From assembly GCA_034359265.1 (NCBI GenBank), contig CP136898.1:34056501-34120500 (forward strand): 64,000 bases of DNA, read 5' to 3'. Position numbers and translations under genes: made by a program. The notes below the pieces were generated by a model. That model worked only from the letters and a program-made list of their open reading frames with translations, did not search any database and was not told the DNA's origin. Shown piece after piece: positions 21,276-31,650 of the stretch. How positions within the stretch are numbered: the first letter of the stretch is position 1; each line of letters opens with the position of its first letter. Origin of the DNA: Canna indica (lineage: Eukaryota; Streptophyta; Magnoliopsida; Zingiberales; Cannaceae).

Positions 21276-23322
21276 ATGGAACATGCTAAATCATTCAGTC
21301 TTCAGAACGAACGAAAAATCTCATTCTTTGATTGTCATCGTCGATTCCTACCGGCTAACCATCAGTATCGAAGGAATCGTAATAAATTTATGAAGGGCAA
21401 AGTCGAAAGAGATGAGCCTCCACCGATGTTGTATGGTGAACAAATATTAGCACATGTTTCAGCACTTCCAGAGATAGTGTTCAGAAGGGATGAAAGAGTG
21501 TCAGGCTTTGGTCAAACACATAACTGGGTGAAAAAAAATATCTTTTGGGAATTGCCCTATTGGAGTTCATTACTGATTCGACATAATTTGGATGTCATGC
21601 ACATTGAAAAAAATGTGTTTGATAATACTTTCAACACTTTGATGGATGTTTCCGAAAAAATTAAAGATAATGTCAAAGCCCGACATGATCTGAAAATACT
21701 TTGTAAGAGACCGGAGTTGGAATTACAAGAGGTCAACGGACGATATCTGAAGCCGAAGGCCCCGTATTTGTTAAATTAATAAACAACAGATCAAATATAT
21801 TTGTCAATGAATAAAAGAACTCAGATTACCCGATGGATATGCCTCAAACTTATCTCGATGTGTGAACGTCGATGATTGCAAAATATCAGGGATGAAGAGC
21901 CATGATTGTCATGTTGACTGAATTAATATTTGGGGATTGCTTTCGATCGCATTCCGAGATCTTTTACCTGATAATATTTGGGGTCTGTTGACTGAATTAA
22001 GTATATTTTTTAGAAACATTTGTGTAAATGTCCTTCGAGTCGAAGATATGTCAGCACTTGAAAATAATATCGTTGAAATTATATACAAGCTGAAACAGTT
22101 TTTCCCTCCCGCCTTCTTTGACTCAATGGAGCATCTACCGATACACTTGGCATACGAGGCACGAGTTGGTGGCCCTGTTTAATACCAGTGGATGTACTTA
22201 TTTGAAAGATATATGAATCGTCTGAACAAAAAAATAAAGAACACCACAGCTGTTGAAGGATCAATATCTGAATCGTATATCATCCAAGAAATTTCAACAT
22301 TCTGCTCATTTTACTTTGAATCGACAATACATACAAGATTTGATCGTCTTCCATGTAACGACGACGGGGCAGTTCGACATTCAGATGGACGTTTAAATAT
22401 ATTTTGTCACTCTGGTCGTGCTTTTGGTTTTCATTCATCTCGACACTTAAGCGACGAAGAGTATCATTTGGCACAATTGTACGTATTACTCAATTGTCCA
22501 AAAATTGAACAATTCATTGAAATATTTGATATTGAGATGGTGCAAAAATACTATATTCACAACGATCAAGAATTGGAGAGATTACGAAATCGTGATTTCC
22601 CTACTTAGATTCGGGCTTACAGCAAAGATCATAGAGCTGAAATAGATGAAAGAATATTTGAGTTTGTTAGTGGACCATCGCGACTAGTGTCGTGTTTTAG
22701 CAGATATTTTATTATTGGGTATAAATTTCACACGGTTGAATATGCATTTATAAAGAAGACGATGAATGTCGGGGTCTGCGTAAAAGGGACAATGTATGTT
22801 GAATGTGATATGGATTTTTATGGACTGGTAGAAGAAGTGATAGAGTTAAACTACTTCAGCTCGAAATCGGTTATCCTATTTAGTTGTCATTGGTTCGATA
22901 CAACAGAAAATGGCATGAAAGTTCATCCAAAATACAAACTTGTTGAGGTTAATTACAAATCGAAATTGGCAGCAAATGAGCCTTTTATATTGGCATCACA
23001 AGCCGAAGAAGTATATTACGCGAAGTATCCGGCTCGAAATAAAGATAGAGTAGATTGGCGTGTAGTCTGTAAGACTAAAGGTAGACGAAGAATTGATCTG
23101 GTAGCGAGAGAAAATGAGCCGATACCTGATGTGACAGATGATTTCTATTAAGAAGATGATCCTCCTACTGTAGACCGTATTATTCCAATACTCGAGTATG
23201 TAGACACAGCGTCAGTTCAATTAGAAGTTGAATATGTTGATGATGACGATCATGAAATTGAGGAAGATGGAGATGAAGAAGAGGAAGAATTCGAAGACTA
23301 TTACTCAGATGATGAGAAATAA
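21276..23322 (+). pseudogene. CACTA transposase (TNPD) C-terminal two-thirds, copy 3
   Basis: Transposase_21 region lacking the N-terminal domain. Readable blocks are SFSLQNERKISFFDCH, RRFLPANHQYRR, then NWVKKNIFWELPYWSSLL and RHNLDVMHIEKNVFDNTF, then FFDSMEHLPIHLAYEAR (about 22130) and LSDEEYHLAQLYVLLNC. The acidic C-terminus ends at 23322. A deletion at about 21270 fuses the leader directly to this part. Frame changes or stops lie near 21780, 21920, 22182, 22608 and 23151. The RHNLDVMHIEKNVFDN block is cleaner than in copy 1 (which has MKIEKNVFDN). Pseudogene. Confidence 0.88.
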
Positions 23323-23715
23323 TTTTAAAGTATATCTTATATTAAATAGGGTAAATACAAAAAAAAATACGAACTTTGGATATTTTCCCTTTTTTAGCAT
23401 AAACTTTTTCTGTTAGCAAAAAAATACATGAACTATCATTCTTTTACCCCGTTTAGCACACACCATCATTTTTGACGATTTTTACTGACGTGTCACTTAA
23501 CGGAGACAACATGGCAAATTTTATCTTACATGGATTATTATTTTATTATTTTAACTAATTTTATTATTTAAAAAATTATTATTATTTTATTCTATGGTCT
23601 GTCTCGAAGAGCCTCACCACCTCCACGGCCTATCTCGACGTCGCCGCTGGTGGCGCACTGCACCTGTCGATGGCTCGCGAGCTCCGGATTGCTCGTGGGT
23701 TGCTCCAGATTGCTC

Positions 23716-24100
23716 GATCATCTCCTTCTCTGCCACGTCCCCCTTCCTCACCTCCTCCTGCACCTCCTACTTCGTGCGCACCGCCTTGGGTAACTCCAGC
23801 CAAGCGGAGGCCATCGCCACCCTCGTCCGCTCCTTCGGTTGGTGCCAGCTGATTCCCATCTTCGAGGACACCGAGTACGGCACCGGCATGATCCCCTACC
23901 TCGTCGATGCCTTCTAGGCCAACGACGCATGTGTGCCCTACCGCTCGATGATCCCCCTCATGGCCAACGCTGACTAGCTCACCGCTGTGCTCTCCGACCT
24001 CAAGACCATGCATCCTAGAGTCTTCGTGGTGCACGCCTCCGATGCCCTCACCGCCCGCCATCTTGTCATGGCAAGGGAGATCAGCATGATGACCGAAGGC
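23716..24100 (+). pseudogene. Captured glutamate receptor-like (GLR) fragment
   Basis: The frame reads IISFSATSPFLTSS, YFVRTALGNSSQAEAIATLV, then SFGWCQLIPIFEDTEYGTGM and IPYLVDAF, then after stop codons VPYRSMIPLMANAD and MHPRVFVVHASDAL. This is the ligand-binding (ANF receptor-like) region of plant GLR calcium channels. Stops interrupt it near 23915 and 23973. Only part of one exon is present, with no channel region. The high GC content contrasts with the AT-rich terminal repeats, as expected for captured exon sequence. Confidence 0.88.
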
Positions 24101-24382
24101 TCCACGTGGGATGGGTGGTCACCTACGGCCTTTCCTCCCTCCCTTCGCCGCCTGAACGGGAATCGAGAGCTCTTGGGCTTTGGCGGCTTCGGCGAGGTGT
24201 ACAAGGGGATACTTCCGGGTTCGCTGGTGGAGGTGGCAGTGAAGCAAGTCTCCCACGAGTCGAGACAAGGGATGCATGAATTCATGGCAGAGGTCGCCAG
24301 CATCGAGTGGCTTCAAGACAAAGAAGTAGTGGATACCTTCTCCCTCGTTCACGCCCTCTGTCGGCACCCTTGTTGCCAGTGA
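23987..24382 (+). CDS. Chimeric ORF spanning the GLR and kinase fragments
   Basis: A 131-codon open frame that crosses the join between the two captured pieces. Residues 1-38 come from the GLR piece (LKTMHPRVFVVHASDAL, then REISMMTEG). Residues about 56-115 come from an L-type lectin receptor kinase: LLGFGGFGEVYKGILPGS (glycine loop), VEVAVKQVSHESRQGM (catalytic Lys of subdomain II) and EFMAEVASI. The tail is unrelated. It lacks the kinase catalytic loop, so no enzyme activity is expected. Whether it is transcribed or translated cannot be told from sequence; it is listed because it is an uninterrupted fusion frame inside a Pack-MULE. Confidence 0.45.
   Translation: MLSDLKTMHPRVFVVHASDALTARHLVMAREISMMTEGSTWDGWSPTAFPPSLRRLNGNRELLGFGGFGEVYKGILPGSLVEVAVKQVSHESRQGMHEFMAEVASIEWLQDKEVVDTFSLVHALCRHPCCQ
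24156..24340 (+). pseudogene. Captured L-type lectin receptor kinase fragment
   Basis: About 60 codons covering kinase subdomains I-III: LLGFGGFGEVYKG, AVKQVSHESRQGMHEF and MAEVASIEWL. The wording SHESRQGM..EF.AEVASI is characteristic of legume-lectin (LecRK) kinases. The following LQDKEVV corresponds to LRHRNLV with changes. No lectin or transmembrane part is present. Confidence 0.85.
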
Positions 24383-26392
24383 GAACATCGCGTGCATCCT
24401 CTTCCACCAGGGTCGTGGTCCCCTCTTCGTGTTGTGGCGGCCGCCTGCGGGGCAATGGGTGGTGGCGTGAGTTGGAAGGGGAAAGTGGGAACAACAAAAG
24501 ACAATAATATTCTCTTTGGTAAATATCTTGGTCAATAGTGAAGAATACATGGTATTATTTATCCTACGTGGCCTCAGTCAAAGATAAGTATTTGTCATGT
24601 CATCGCCGTTAAGTGACACGTCAACAAAAATCGTCAAAAATGACGGTGTGTGCTAAACAGGATAACAGAATGATAGTTCGTGTATTTCCTTGCTAACGAA
24701 AAAAGTTTATGCTAAAAATAAAAAAAGGTCCAAAGTTCGTATTTTTTTTGGTATTTACCCTATTAAATATATCTATACTATATATATAATCTAATTATAT
24801 GCTTATTCAACAGATATGTCTGATCGTAGTTATCGTCTCACGAGAGCTTCGGAGTCTTCGATCGGTCAGACTCCAGCACTTACTCTTACTGTTGATCCTC
24901 CTGCCGATGATACTGCTGAGGCTAGTTCATCCAGACGCAGGCGGCCACACGGGCTGGATAGGTGGCAGCCTCGATCAGCCACAACGTCACGTAGATTCAT
25001 TAGTGTGATTGTGGAGCGGTAATATATCATGAATTATGAATTATTACAAATTTATTATATCATAATATAATATTGGACTTTATTTTTGTTGTGCAGGTTC
25101 GAGCAAGAGGATGTGCCCAGGACGATATCTTCTACAATTCAACGATACATGCATGGGGCATGGCCCGCGTGGTCTCACGTGCCCAGTGAGCACGTCGACA
25201 TGCTATGGCACGAGTTTGAGGCACGTATTATTATTATTATTTTATACATGATGATTAATATTGGTACTGATATTATTATTTTGCGGGCTTGCTATACATG
25301 GGCTGAGGACCAGAGGTCCTTCATTTACGCTACCTAGGAGGCTATTTCTCGGTAGAGGTGCAACGGTCAGCTGGGGTAGGCCCGATCCCAGACGATGGCC
25401 CGAGCTGGGACCACAAACATCGCGGAGAATCGGGGATACGACCCTAATTGGATTACTCCGGATATATGGGACCAGCTCGTGGTATCATGGTCGACGGATC
25501 GATGACAGGAGGTTTCTAGGACTGTGGCTAAAAACCTCATGTCAAGGGGAGAAGCGCGTCACACTGGCGGCTCTATTTCATTTGCAATGCACGCGAGTCG
25601 TATGGTAAGTATTATACCTTACTTTTAATTATATATTTTATTTGTTACTCTGTGTACTAATTAATGTATTTGTTTTGTAAATGTAGATGACGGTGATGGA
25701 CGACGGGACTGTCTAGCGACCCTCCCCGATGGAGGTGTTTGAGCGGACTCACCGTTGAGTACATGGGACAGGGGAGTACATTGACACCCGCGCTGTAACC
25801 ATTATGGTAAGTATATTTATTTAAATTATTCATTATTTATTTATAATTTAAGTTTTATGAAAAATATCAAACAAAATATCAAACTCGAGTAGGAGACCTA
25901 CACTCAGACAGTGATGCAACGCGAGGGCACCCCCGAGGACTTTGACGCAGGAGCGTGGGTCGAGGCTGCAGGTGGATGGGACCACGACCGCGTATATAGA
26001 TTTGTAGATAGTGGTCATGCGCGAGCCTTGCTAGGGCCACTTGGGGCACCGACCCCCACTACTAGAAATATGGTGATTTCCGACAGCTAATATAGTCGAA
26101 AAGTTGTCGAAAGTTGGTCGAAAACATTGATTTACCGACCAAATTTCGACTGGTTACCGACGCTAGTATTTGCGTCGGTAAAACCTTGGTCGAAACGGGT
26201 ACCGACAAACTATCGACGAAATATATTATCGATAATTATCGACCAAGATTTTAATCGAAAAGCTGTCGGTAATTCCTCGGTAAATATCGACCAAAGTTTT
26301 GTCGGTAACTCCTCGGTAAATACCGACTATAAATATTATTGAAAATGTGGTCGATAATTACTCGGAAAGTGGTCGGTAATTTTCGACCAATT

Positions 26393-26520
26393 TTTTTCCG
26401 TTCCTTCTCGGTGTTCCTCCTTCCGTCCCTCTGTGCGTTCTTGATTCCAATTTTTTTTCCGTTCCTTCTCGGCGTTCCTCCCTCCGTCCCTCTGTGCGTT
26501 CTTGGTGCTCGCCGCCGTTC
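26393..26520. repeat. Tandem duplication of about 64 bp
   Basis: Two copies of a unit containing TTTTTTTCCGTTCCTTCTCGG and CCGTCCCTCTGTGCGTTC lie head to tail at the edge of the captured fragment. It lies between the subterminal repeats and the glucanase sequence. Confidence 0.75.
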
Positions 26521-26995
26521 CTCCCGGCGATGGCCACCCGCTCTCGGACACCACAATGGCCACGTTCATGCCTCCGGCCTTCTCCAGCGCCGCGTACACC
26601 TCGTTGGTGATGGCGTCGAACAGGTTCTGGTAGCCGAACTGGCCATGCATCTTGCACGGCGACGCCGAGGGTGGGAAGGCTACGCGGCGGAGGAGAAGGT
26701 GCCTTTGGAGGGTGGGAAGGACTCGCCGAGGACGCAAGTGTCGACGGAGGTGGAGACTTTGATCTGGCCCTGCAGGCCGGCCGTGGCGAGGGCGGTCGCG
26801 ACGTTGCGCATGGCGGGGAGGGTGAACTGCGCGAGGCTCTCGGGGATGACCTCATTGCCGACGACGATGTAGGAGAAAGGAGTCGTCGGGCCAGAAGGCG
26901 GCGACATTGTTCTGGACCTAGGAACTGGCGGCAGAGGGATCGGAGGCGATGAACTGGAGGTCGTTTCTTGCGACGTTCATGAGGAATTGGTGGAG
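26500..26995 (-). pseudogene. Captured GH17 beta-1,3-glucanase fragment
   Basis: On the minus strand the frames read [14 protein letters not shown], a stop, [14 protein letters not shown], then [16 protein letters not shown] (with the NE proton-donor motif of GH17), [40 protein letters not shown], and after a gap [20 protein letters not shown] and [16 protein letters not shown] (with the catalytic-nucleophile-region SESGWPS). These are successive blocks of plant endo-1,3-beta-glucosidases. The sequence between FSSAA and GYQNLFDA is deleted and there are frameshifts. No signal peptide or start is present. Confidence 0.9.
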
Positions 26996-28139
26996 GAGGA
27001 CGGTGCAGAGATCGAAGTCATGTTGACTTCTAAAAAAAAAGAGCAGGAGGCGGGAAATCTCCCGCCTCCTACCTGGGCGAGCGCGCGTGGCACGTGCGCT
27101 CGCCCTTTACCCATGCGGATTTTATTTTTTTTTGAAAAATAATTTATAATTTTCCGACTCATTTTGGTCGGAAATTTTTGTCGGTAACTCTTTTCGACGC
27201 AAATAGTCGTCGGAAATCTAACGAAAATTTTCGACGACATCTTCTCGTCGAAAGTTGTGGTCGATAAATCCAGAACTTTAACAAAAATTTTCGACGATGG
27301 ATTTTCGTCGGAAATTGTGGTCGATAAGTTCAGTATAAAAATATATAATTAATATTTCCGACGAACTTGCGAGTACAAAGTTTGTCGAAAATTATTTTCA
27401 ACCAAATTTTCGACGAAAATTCATCGATAATAATATGATAATTTTTCGACACATTTTGGTCGAAAAGTTTTGTCGGTAACTCTTTCCGACGCTATGGGTC
27501 GTCGGAAATATAACGAAAATTTTCGACCACACCTTCTCGTCGGAAGTTGTGGTCGATAAATCTAAATTTTCTTGTAGTGCCCTCCGGTCACTGGTGAGCG
27601 GCCGGCCACCTCCAAGTCTAGTTATGATCAGAGTAACTGGACAATGACACTAGAGGAGACGGTCGCACATCAGAGTGAGATAAAGGAGCATCATAGTCGG
27701 ATGAAACGGAGATCCATGCTATGCTACGCAACATGTGAGGTCATACCGGAGCAGGTATCCCTTCGGCATTATCTGATCCATCGTCCTCGAGTCAGTCCAC
27801 GTCGGTGTACACCCAAGCACTCCTGACCCCGTCATATAATGATCCAGACCATCCTCCATCGTCGTCGTGAGATTTTATTATTTTGTTTAGATATTGACTT
27901 TGTTACTTGGATACTATTTGATTGACTTATTTTGTTTGGATATTGATATGATATTTTTGAATTTGATGTTTTTATATGATTGTGGATAATTTATAAATAT
28001 AAGTATAACTGTTTTGATGTATATTTGGGTGTATCTGTGATTTGTATGTGAATGGATGTGTGTATTGGTGTGTGAGTTATCTATCAAGTTAAATGTATCA
28101 ATGTATTAATGGAAATTAGAAATTTTAAAATTTTTCAGT

Positions 28140-28490
28140 TACAGGTTAGCATCATCAGCAACGGCTTTCCCACGGATGTCCATGGAAATGCCGTTACTGA
28201 TAGTGTGTCGTATTTTCTGGGCCGAGCCGTTGCTGATGTCCTACAGCAACGACTTAGCAACAGGCTTTCACTAACGACCTTGCCACGACGATAGAGCTGT
28301 TGCTGATGCAAGTATCTACAACGGCCCGCAAGCCGTGGCAGAACCGTTGTTGATACTTTTATTAGCAATGTTCGCTCGGGCCGTTGCTGATCCTTTGCTA
28401 AGTTATCAGCAACGCGATTTTCTGCAACGGCCGCGTTGCAACGGGCCAGGCCGTTGCAAGCCATTGCTGATGCTTATTATTCCAGTACAT
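28140..28490. repeat. Right subterminal array of CACTA copy 3
   Basis: Dense CAGCAACGGC / GCCGTTGCTGAT motifs in both orientations, homologous to 20325-20700 in copy 2. The terminal CTAGTAGTG has worn to CAGTACAT. Confidence 0.8.
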
Positions 28491-28564
28491 TGCATTTGTT
28501 CGAACTATCGGTAATTGATATGATCGACGGCCCAACAACTATTTTAGCCATTAGTGATCTTGTT

Positions 28565-29553
28565 CACTACAAGAACAATAACCATCAGTGACGAAAATTT
28601 TATGATGGCTAAACTTCGTCACAAACTGTGACAGATTTGTGATGTATTTGTCATGGTGTGAAATGAACTTTCTTTTTTCTATAACAGTGACGGAAAATCT
28701 GACACAAGACTATTCCGTCAGAAATCAATCACAGAATTTTTGATCAATTTGACATAGAATTTTCAATAAATAACATCAGTGGCAGAATAGTGACGAATTT
28801 TATTTCTGTCACTAATTTTTCGACACTAATTCGTTACTGAATTTTCTTCTTCATATCCGTCACAGATCCGTCACTGAGCCACCACATAACAGTGATAGAT
28901 CAGTGACGAAAATAGAATTCAAACACAAAATTAAACTAAATATTAGTAAAACAAATTTTATCATGTTTAGTCCCACGTGAGTTAAAACTAGTTTTTTATT
29001 TATTCTTAACTATTATAAATATAATTTTTTTAGTCTCACATGGATCAATTTTTTTCTCTCCTATTTTTCTTAAATTTTATAAATTATCACCTTGAGACCA
29101 AAAAGTTTACTATCATACTATCTTTTATAAATTTATGAAAAATATTATAAAAGTATAAATAATAATATAATGTAGTATCATTATTGATTATTATAATATA
29201 ATATTATAATATATTATTATTATATTATTATATACTATTATATTATAAAAATCTAAAATATAATATAATTGATATATTTTTATTAATAAAAATTATAATT
29301 AATATTATAATTAGTGACGAAAAATTTATTTCCGGTCATCGACATCAGTGACGAATTTTGTGACGAAAATTTTTTCGTCACAGATTTTTGTGACGAAAAC
29401 ATCCGCCACAGAAGAGCAAATGAAGCATTAGCCACGAGACTTTCAACGACGGAATTTGTGACGGAAATTTCCGTCACTGATACCCTTTAGTGACGGATTT
29501 TTAAGCATCGGTGATGAATTTTTTCGACATTGATGCATGTTTTTCTTGTGGTG
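28565..29553. mobile_element. Non-autonomous CACTA-like element
   Basis: A 989-bp unit from CACTACAAGAACAATAACC to TGTTTTTCTTGTGGTG, flanked by GTT on both sides (28562-28564, 29554-29556). Subterminal parts are full of GTGACGAAAATTT / AAATTCGTCACTG repeats; the centre (28930-29290) is AT-rich with no coding content. A further terminus CATTCTTGTAGTG ends at about 29571, suggesting it inserted just inside the end of an older CACTA-like element. Confidence 0.85.
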
Positions 29554-29571
29554 GTTCATTCTTGTAGTGAT

Positions 29572-29940
29572 TATATTGTATGAGTCATTCGACTCATTAC
29601 TAGTATATTATTCTTTTTTACCAATAATTATAATTAAGTTATCAGCGTGTCATGCATCAAAATTAAAGTTCCAAACTAAAGCAAGAATAACTTGTAAATG
29701 ATAAATATAAAATATAAAAAAAACAATATAACAATATATGCATGCATATATTATACATGACAATATCTGAAATATAATCAGAATTCTTTCACCAGCACAG
29801 TACTGAATACAAACTATCCAACATATATATAATCTACCAACATGGCACCATGGCCTTTATTTCCATATATCAGTCTTACTACATGACACAAGTAGCACAC
29901 CACTTCCACACGCTGTCATCTTATATATATGTGACTTCTC
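29572..29940. other. 3' flank of metallothionein 1
   Basis: AT-rich sequence downstream of the minus-strand metallothionein gene. The first 100-150 bp next to the stop is probably its 3' UTR; several AATAAA-like and ATATAT runs occur but no poly(A) site can be fixed. Confidence 0.4.
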
Positions 29941-30369
29941 TTAGCAGTTGCAGGGATCGCAGTTGCAGCCATTTCCGCATTTGCATCCGCCATTCTCAAT
30001 TGTAGCTGCCATCTCAAATCCTTCAATGGGACTGCAAATTTTCATACAATCAATCTTTCAATAATTTCACACCACAGAAATTAAGTAATTCTTATATATA
30101 TATACTTGAAAAAAGAGAAATTAAGTGTGTATAAACTAATTACCTCTTTTCTGGTGCAACCCCAAGGATGACAGTTTCAGTTGTGGTGATCTTTTCTTCC
30201 AGATCAGGATACATCTTGCATCTACCCTCACAGAAGAAGGGAAAAGAAATATTAATTAGGGCAAACATATCAAAGTATAATGAAATAAAGAGTCAATGAT
30301 AAGTTGTAATATATACCCGCCACCGCAGTTGCAGTTGGAACCGCAGTTGCAGTTTCCTCCGCAAGACAT
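29941..30369 (-). CDS. Type 2-like plant metallothionein, gene 1 (3 exons)
   Basis: A cytosolic cysteine-rich protein that chelates zinc and copper and buffers redox stress. Exons on the minus strand are 30369-30317, 30221-30144 and 30031-29941, with GT/AG borders (GG/GTATAT, GTAG/ATGC, AAGAG/GTAATT, TGCAG/TCCC); the spliced frame is 73 residues plus TAA. The N-terminal domain reads [13 protein letters not shown] then [15 protein letters not shown], the spacer [10 protein letters not shown], and the C-terminal domain [25 protein letters not shown] and the CKCG...CDPCNC end mark the plant type 2 family (PF01439). Unlike the family's usual MSCCGG, only one Cys is present at position 3-4, and one CxC pair of the N-terminal domain is also missing. 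The start is fixed by the family N-terminus. Gene 2 at 61442 is a close paralogue. Confidence 0.93.
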
Positions 30370-30445
30370 TTTAAGAAGAAAATATCAAGTGTGAAATGGA
30401 GAAGATATATTGGACACAAGCAATGCTGTCCTCTCCAACATGCCG

Positions 30446-30457
30446 CTATTTATAGAG
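30446..30457 (-). promoter_or_regulatory. TATA box of metallothionein 1
   Basis: On the minus strand the sequence is CTCTATAAATAG, 77 bp upstream of the ATG. It lies inside CGAGCTCTCTATAAATAGC, a 19-bp block also present upstream of metallothionein 2. Confidence 0.8.
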
Positions 30458-30469
30458 AGCTCGGCAACT

Positions 30470-31390
30470 AATAGCATACAATCCACCATCCACTTGGCAG
30501 CGTTCTATTGCTCACAACACATACATCGGCGCATGGGCGCTTATGCCAAGTTGTCTGCTGCTGCACCGAAGTTTTTTCCCTTTCAATAGCTATATGATAT
30601 TGACACCAAATACTCTCTAAAATGTATTAAAGAAAGTTTACTCTTTCAGGAATTTGACTTTGATAACATTTTGTAAGGCAATTATTGGTTTATATACGTG
30701 TATGATGATGTGTTGGTACTTTTTTTTCTTTTAATGATGTGTTGGTGATGACTTTCTTTGCACAATATTTGGATATAAGTTTTTGGCGGATAATTGATGT
30801 GCCAGTAAAGACATGTTTGAGTAATTAATCACTAGTCATTGTTTGTGGATTATTCTAATAATTGAAATCCATTTATCTTTCTTGTTAATTATACGTTCCA
30901 ACCATCCATCTAGAACAGGTACATGTGCTACGATATATTATATATTGTATGAAAAGAATAATGAGTTTGATATGTTCAATAGCAATGCGTTAGGATCAAT
31001 CTAATTGTTTGTACCATGGGATTGAAATGTCTAGGTTAATTATTCTATTATAATTAAGAAGAAAAATAATGATATATAAAGTATGAGCTTAATTAGATAG
31101 TACATCAATTTGCTTATGTTTTAGATAAGCATATATGTTTTTTATAGAAAATTAACTTAACATTGGCTTTGGTTAATATATAAGTACCAATATAGCTAGG
31201 TTGAGAAGGAGTCAGGAAGAACAACTACAAAGGCAACCCCAATTACTGAAGGGGCAGCTCGGTTCAGCAAGCACCCGTCACTTTGGACTAGGCTCGGGCC
31301 AGCCAAGATGAATATATGTCCAGGTGATATTATAAGCTTTAAAATTTATAACATCATCGGATTCAAACTTGATAACCTCTTACCTATTTA
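30470..31390. other. Upstream region of metallothionein 1
   Basis: About 900 bp of AT-rich promoter and intergenic sequence. It includes GGCGCATGGGCGC near 30532, which resembles but does not strictly match plant metal-response cores. I see no gene or transposon termini. Confidence 0.4.
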
Positions 31391-31650
31391 TTTATTTTTT
31401 TACGAAAACAAACTTGTATTCATCAGGAAAATTGAGTAATACAAGCCAGAGGTAGAGAAGGGAAGAAAAACAAAATACACAAAGAAAAAAGAAAGAAGAA
31501 GCAAGGCTAACCAGCGTGCAAGCCATATACCAAAAGAACTATAAAGATGACCACATATTTCGCAGAAAAAGCGTGCCCTAATCAATCGCGAGTTCAAGTG
31601 GGGATCTCCTCTGTTGTTGAAACAATAATTTTTTCTCTCATGCCAAACCT
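31391..31650 (-). mobile_element. 3' end of a LINE, truncated
   Basis: Minus-strand sequence ending in GATGAATACAAGTTTGTTTTC followed by a short A tail (TTTTTTTACG on plus), the common 3' end of plant L1-type LINEs. The last frame reads FGIWLARWLALLL and ends NTSLFS. The rest of the element is missing. Confidence 0.6.

Larger units (their letters stand above)
23349..24759 (+). mobile_element. Pack-MULE carrying two host gene fragments
   Basis: A 1411-bp Mutator-like element. Terminal inverted repeats of about 170 bp (23349-23519 and 24590-24759) start GGGTAAATAC. A perfect 9-bp TSD TATTAAATA flanks it (23340-23348 and 24760-24768), and the unoccupied site in copy 1 (near 8510) shows a single TATTAAATATAT. 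There is no transposase. The interior is GC-rich and consists of a glutamate-receptor-like piece followed by a lectin-receptor-kinase piece. It landed 18 bp after the TNPD stop codon of CACTA copy 3. Confidence 0.95.
26057..27579 (+). mobile_element. Small CACTA element with a captured glucanase fragment
   Basis: Runs from CACTACTAGAAATATGG to TTTTCTTGTAGTG (1523 bp), with CCC on both sides (26054-26056, 27580-27582). The unoccupied sequence CACCGACCCCTCC in copy 2 (near 19736) confirms the insertion. Subterminal regions are filled with TTTTCGACCA, GTCGGTAA and TCGTCGGAAA type repeats (26080-26390, 27150-27560), a different motif from the CAACGGC family. The core is a GC-rich host fragment on the minus strand. 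The same subterminal motif and matching terminus occur in the 8.8-kb CACTA at 38205-46961, its likely autonomous relative. Confidence 0.93.
24815..27870 (+). pseudogene. TNPA-like CACTA gene, copy 3, interrupted
   Basis: Exon 1 (24815-25021) begins MSDRSYRLTRASES and is rich in Ser, Asp and Arg, ending at VIVER before gtaata. Exon 2 (about 25098-25221) starts after TGTGCAG and reads EQEDVPRTISSTIQRY. Exon 3 starts near 25287, but its acceptor reads TTTTGCGG instead of TTTTGCAG, so splicing there is probably lost. Exon 4 (about 25687-25806) and exon 5 (from 25893) carry the ERTHR and GTPEDFDAGAWVEAAGGW motifs, with several stops. A 1.5-kb CACTA (26057-27579) splits exon 5, which resumes at 27580 and ends with the STPVYT-like tail. 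It supplies the exon 1-2 sequence missing from copy 2. Confidence 0.8.
16587..28490 (+). mobile_element. CACTA element copy 3, host of three insertions
   Basis: The left end AACTACTAGAAATAG and the right end near TATTCCAGTACAT are worn versions of the CACTACTAGAAA terminus, followed and preceded by CAGCAACGGC subterminal repeats (16600-16900 and 28145-28480). Internal content is a 5'-deleted TNPD (21276-23322) and a TNPA-like gene (24815-27870). Inserted into it are CACTA copy 2 (17010-20722), a Pack-MULE (23349-24759) and a small CACTA (26057-27579). A 3-bp TSD is not clear at its own ends, so the exact boundaries are approximate. Confidence 0.7.

Noticed and set aside
23630..24061. Gly/Glu-rich minus-strand frame in the Pack-MULE
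   Set aside because: It is the antisense shadow of the GC-rich GLR fragment, which explains both its length and its composition.
26339..26872. 177-codon plus-strand frame in the small CACTA
   Set aside because: The minus strand encodes recognisable GH17 blocks over the same DNA; the plus frame has no family match.
30528..30545. Metal-response element upstream of metallothionein 1
   Set aside because: GGCGCATGGGCGC is similar to but does not match the TGCRCNC core on either strand, so I do not call it a regulatory site.
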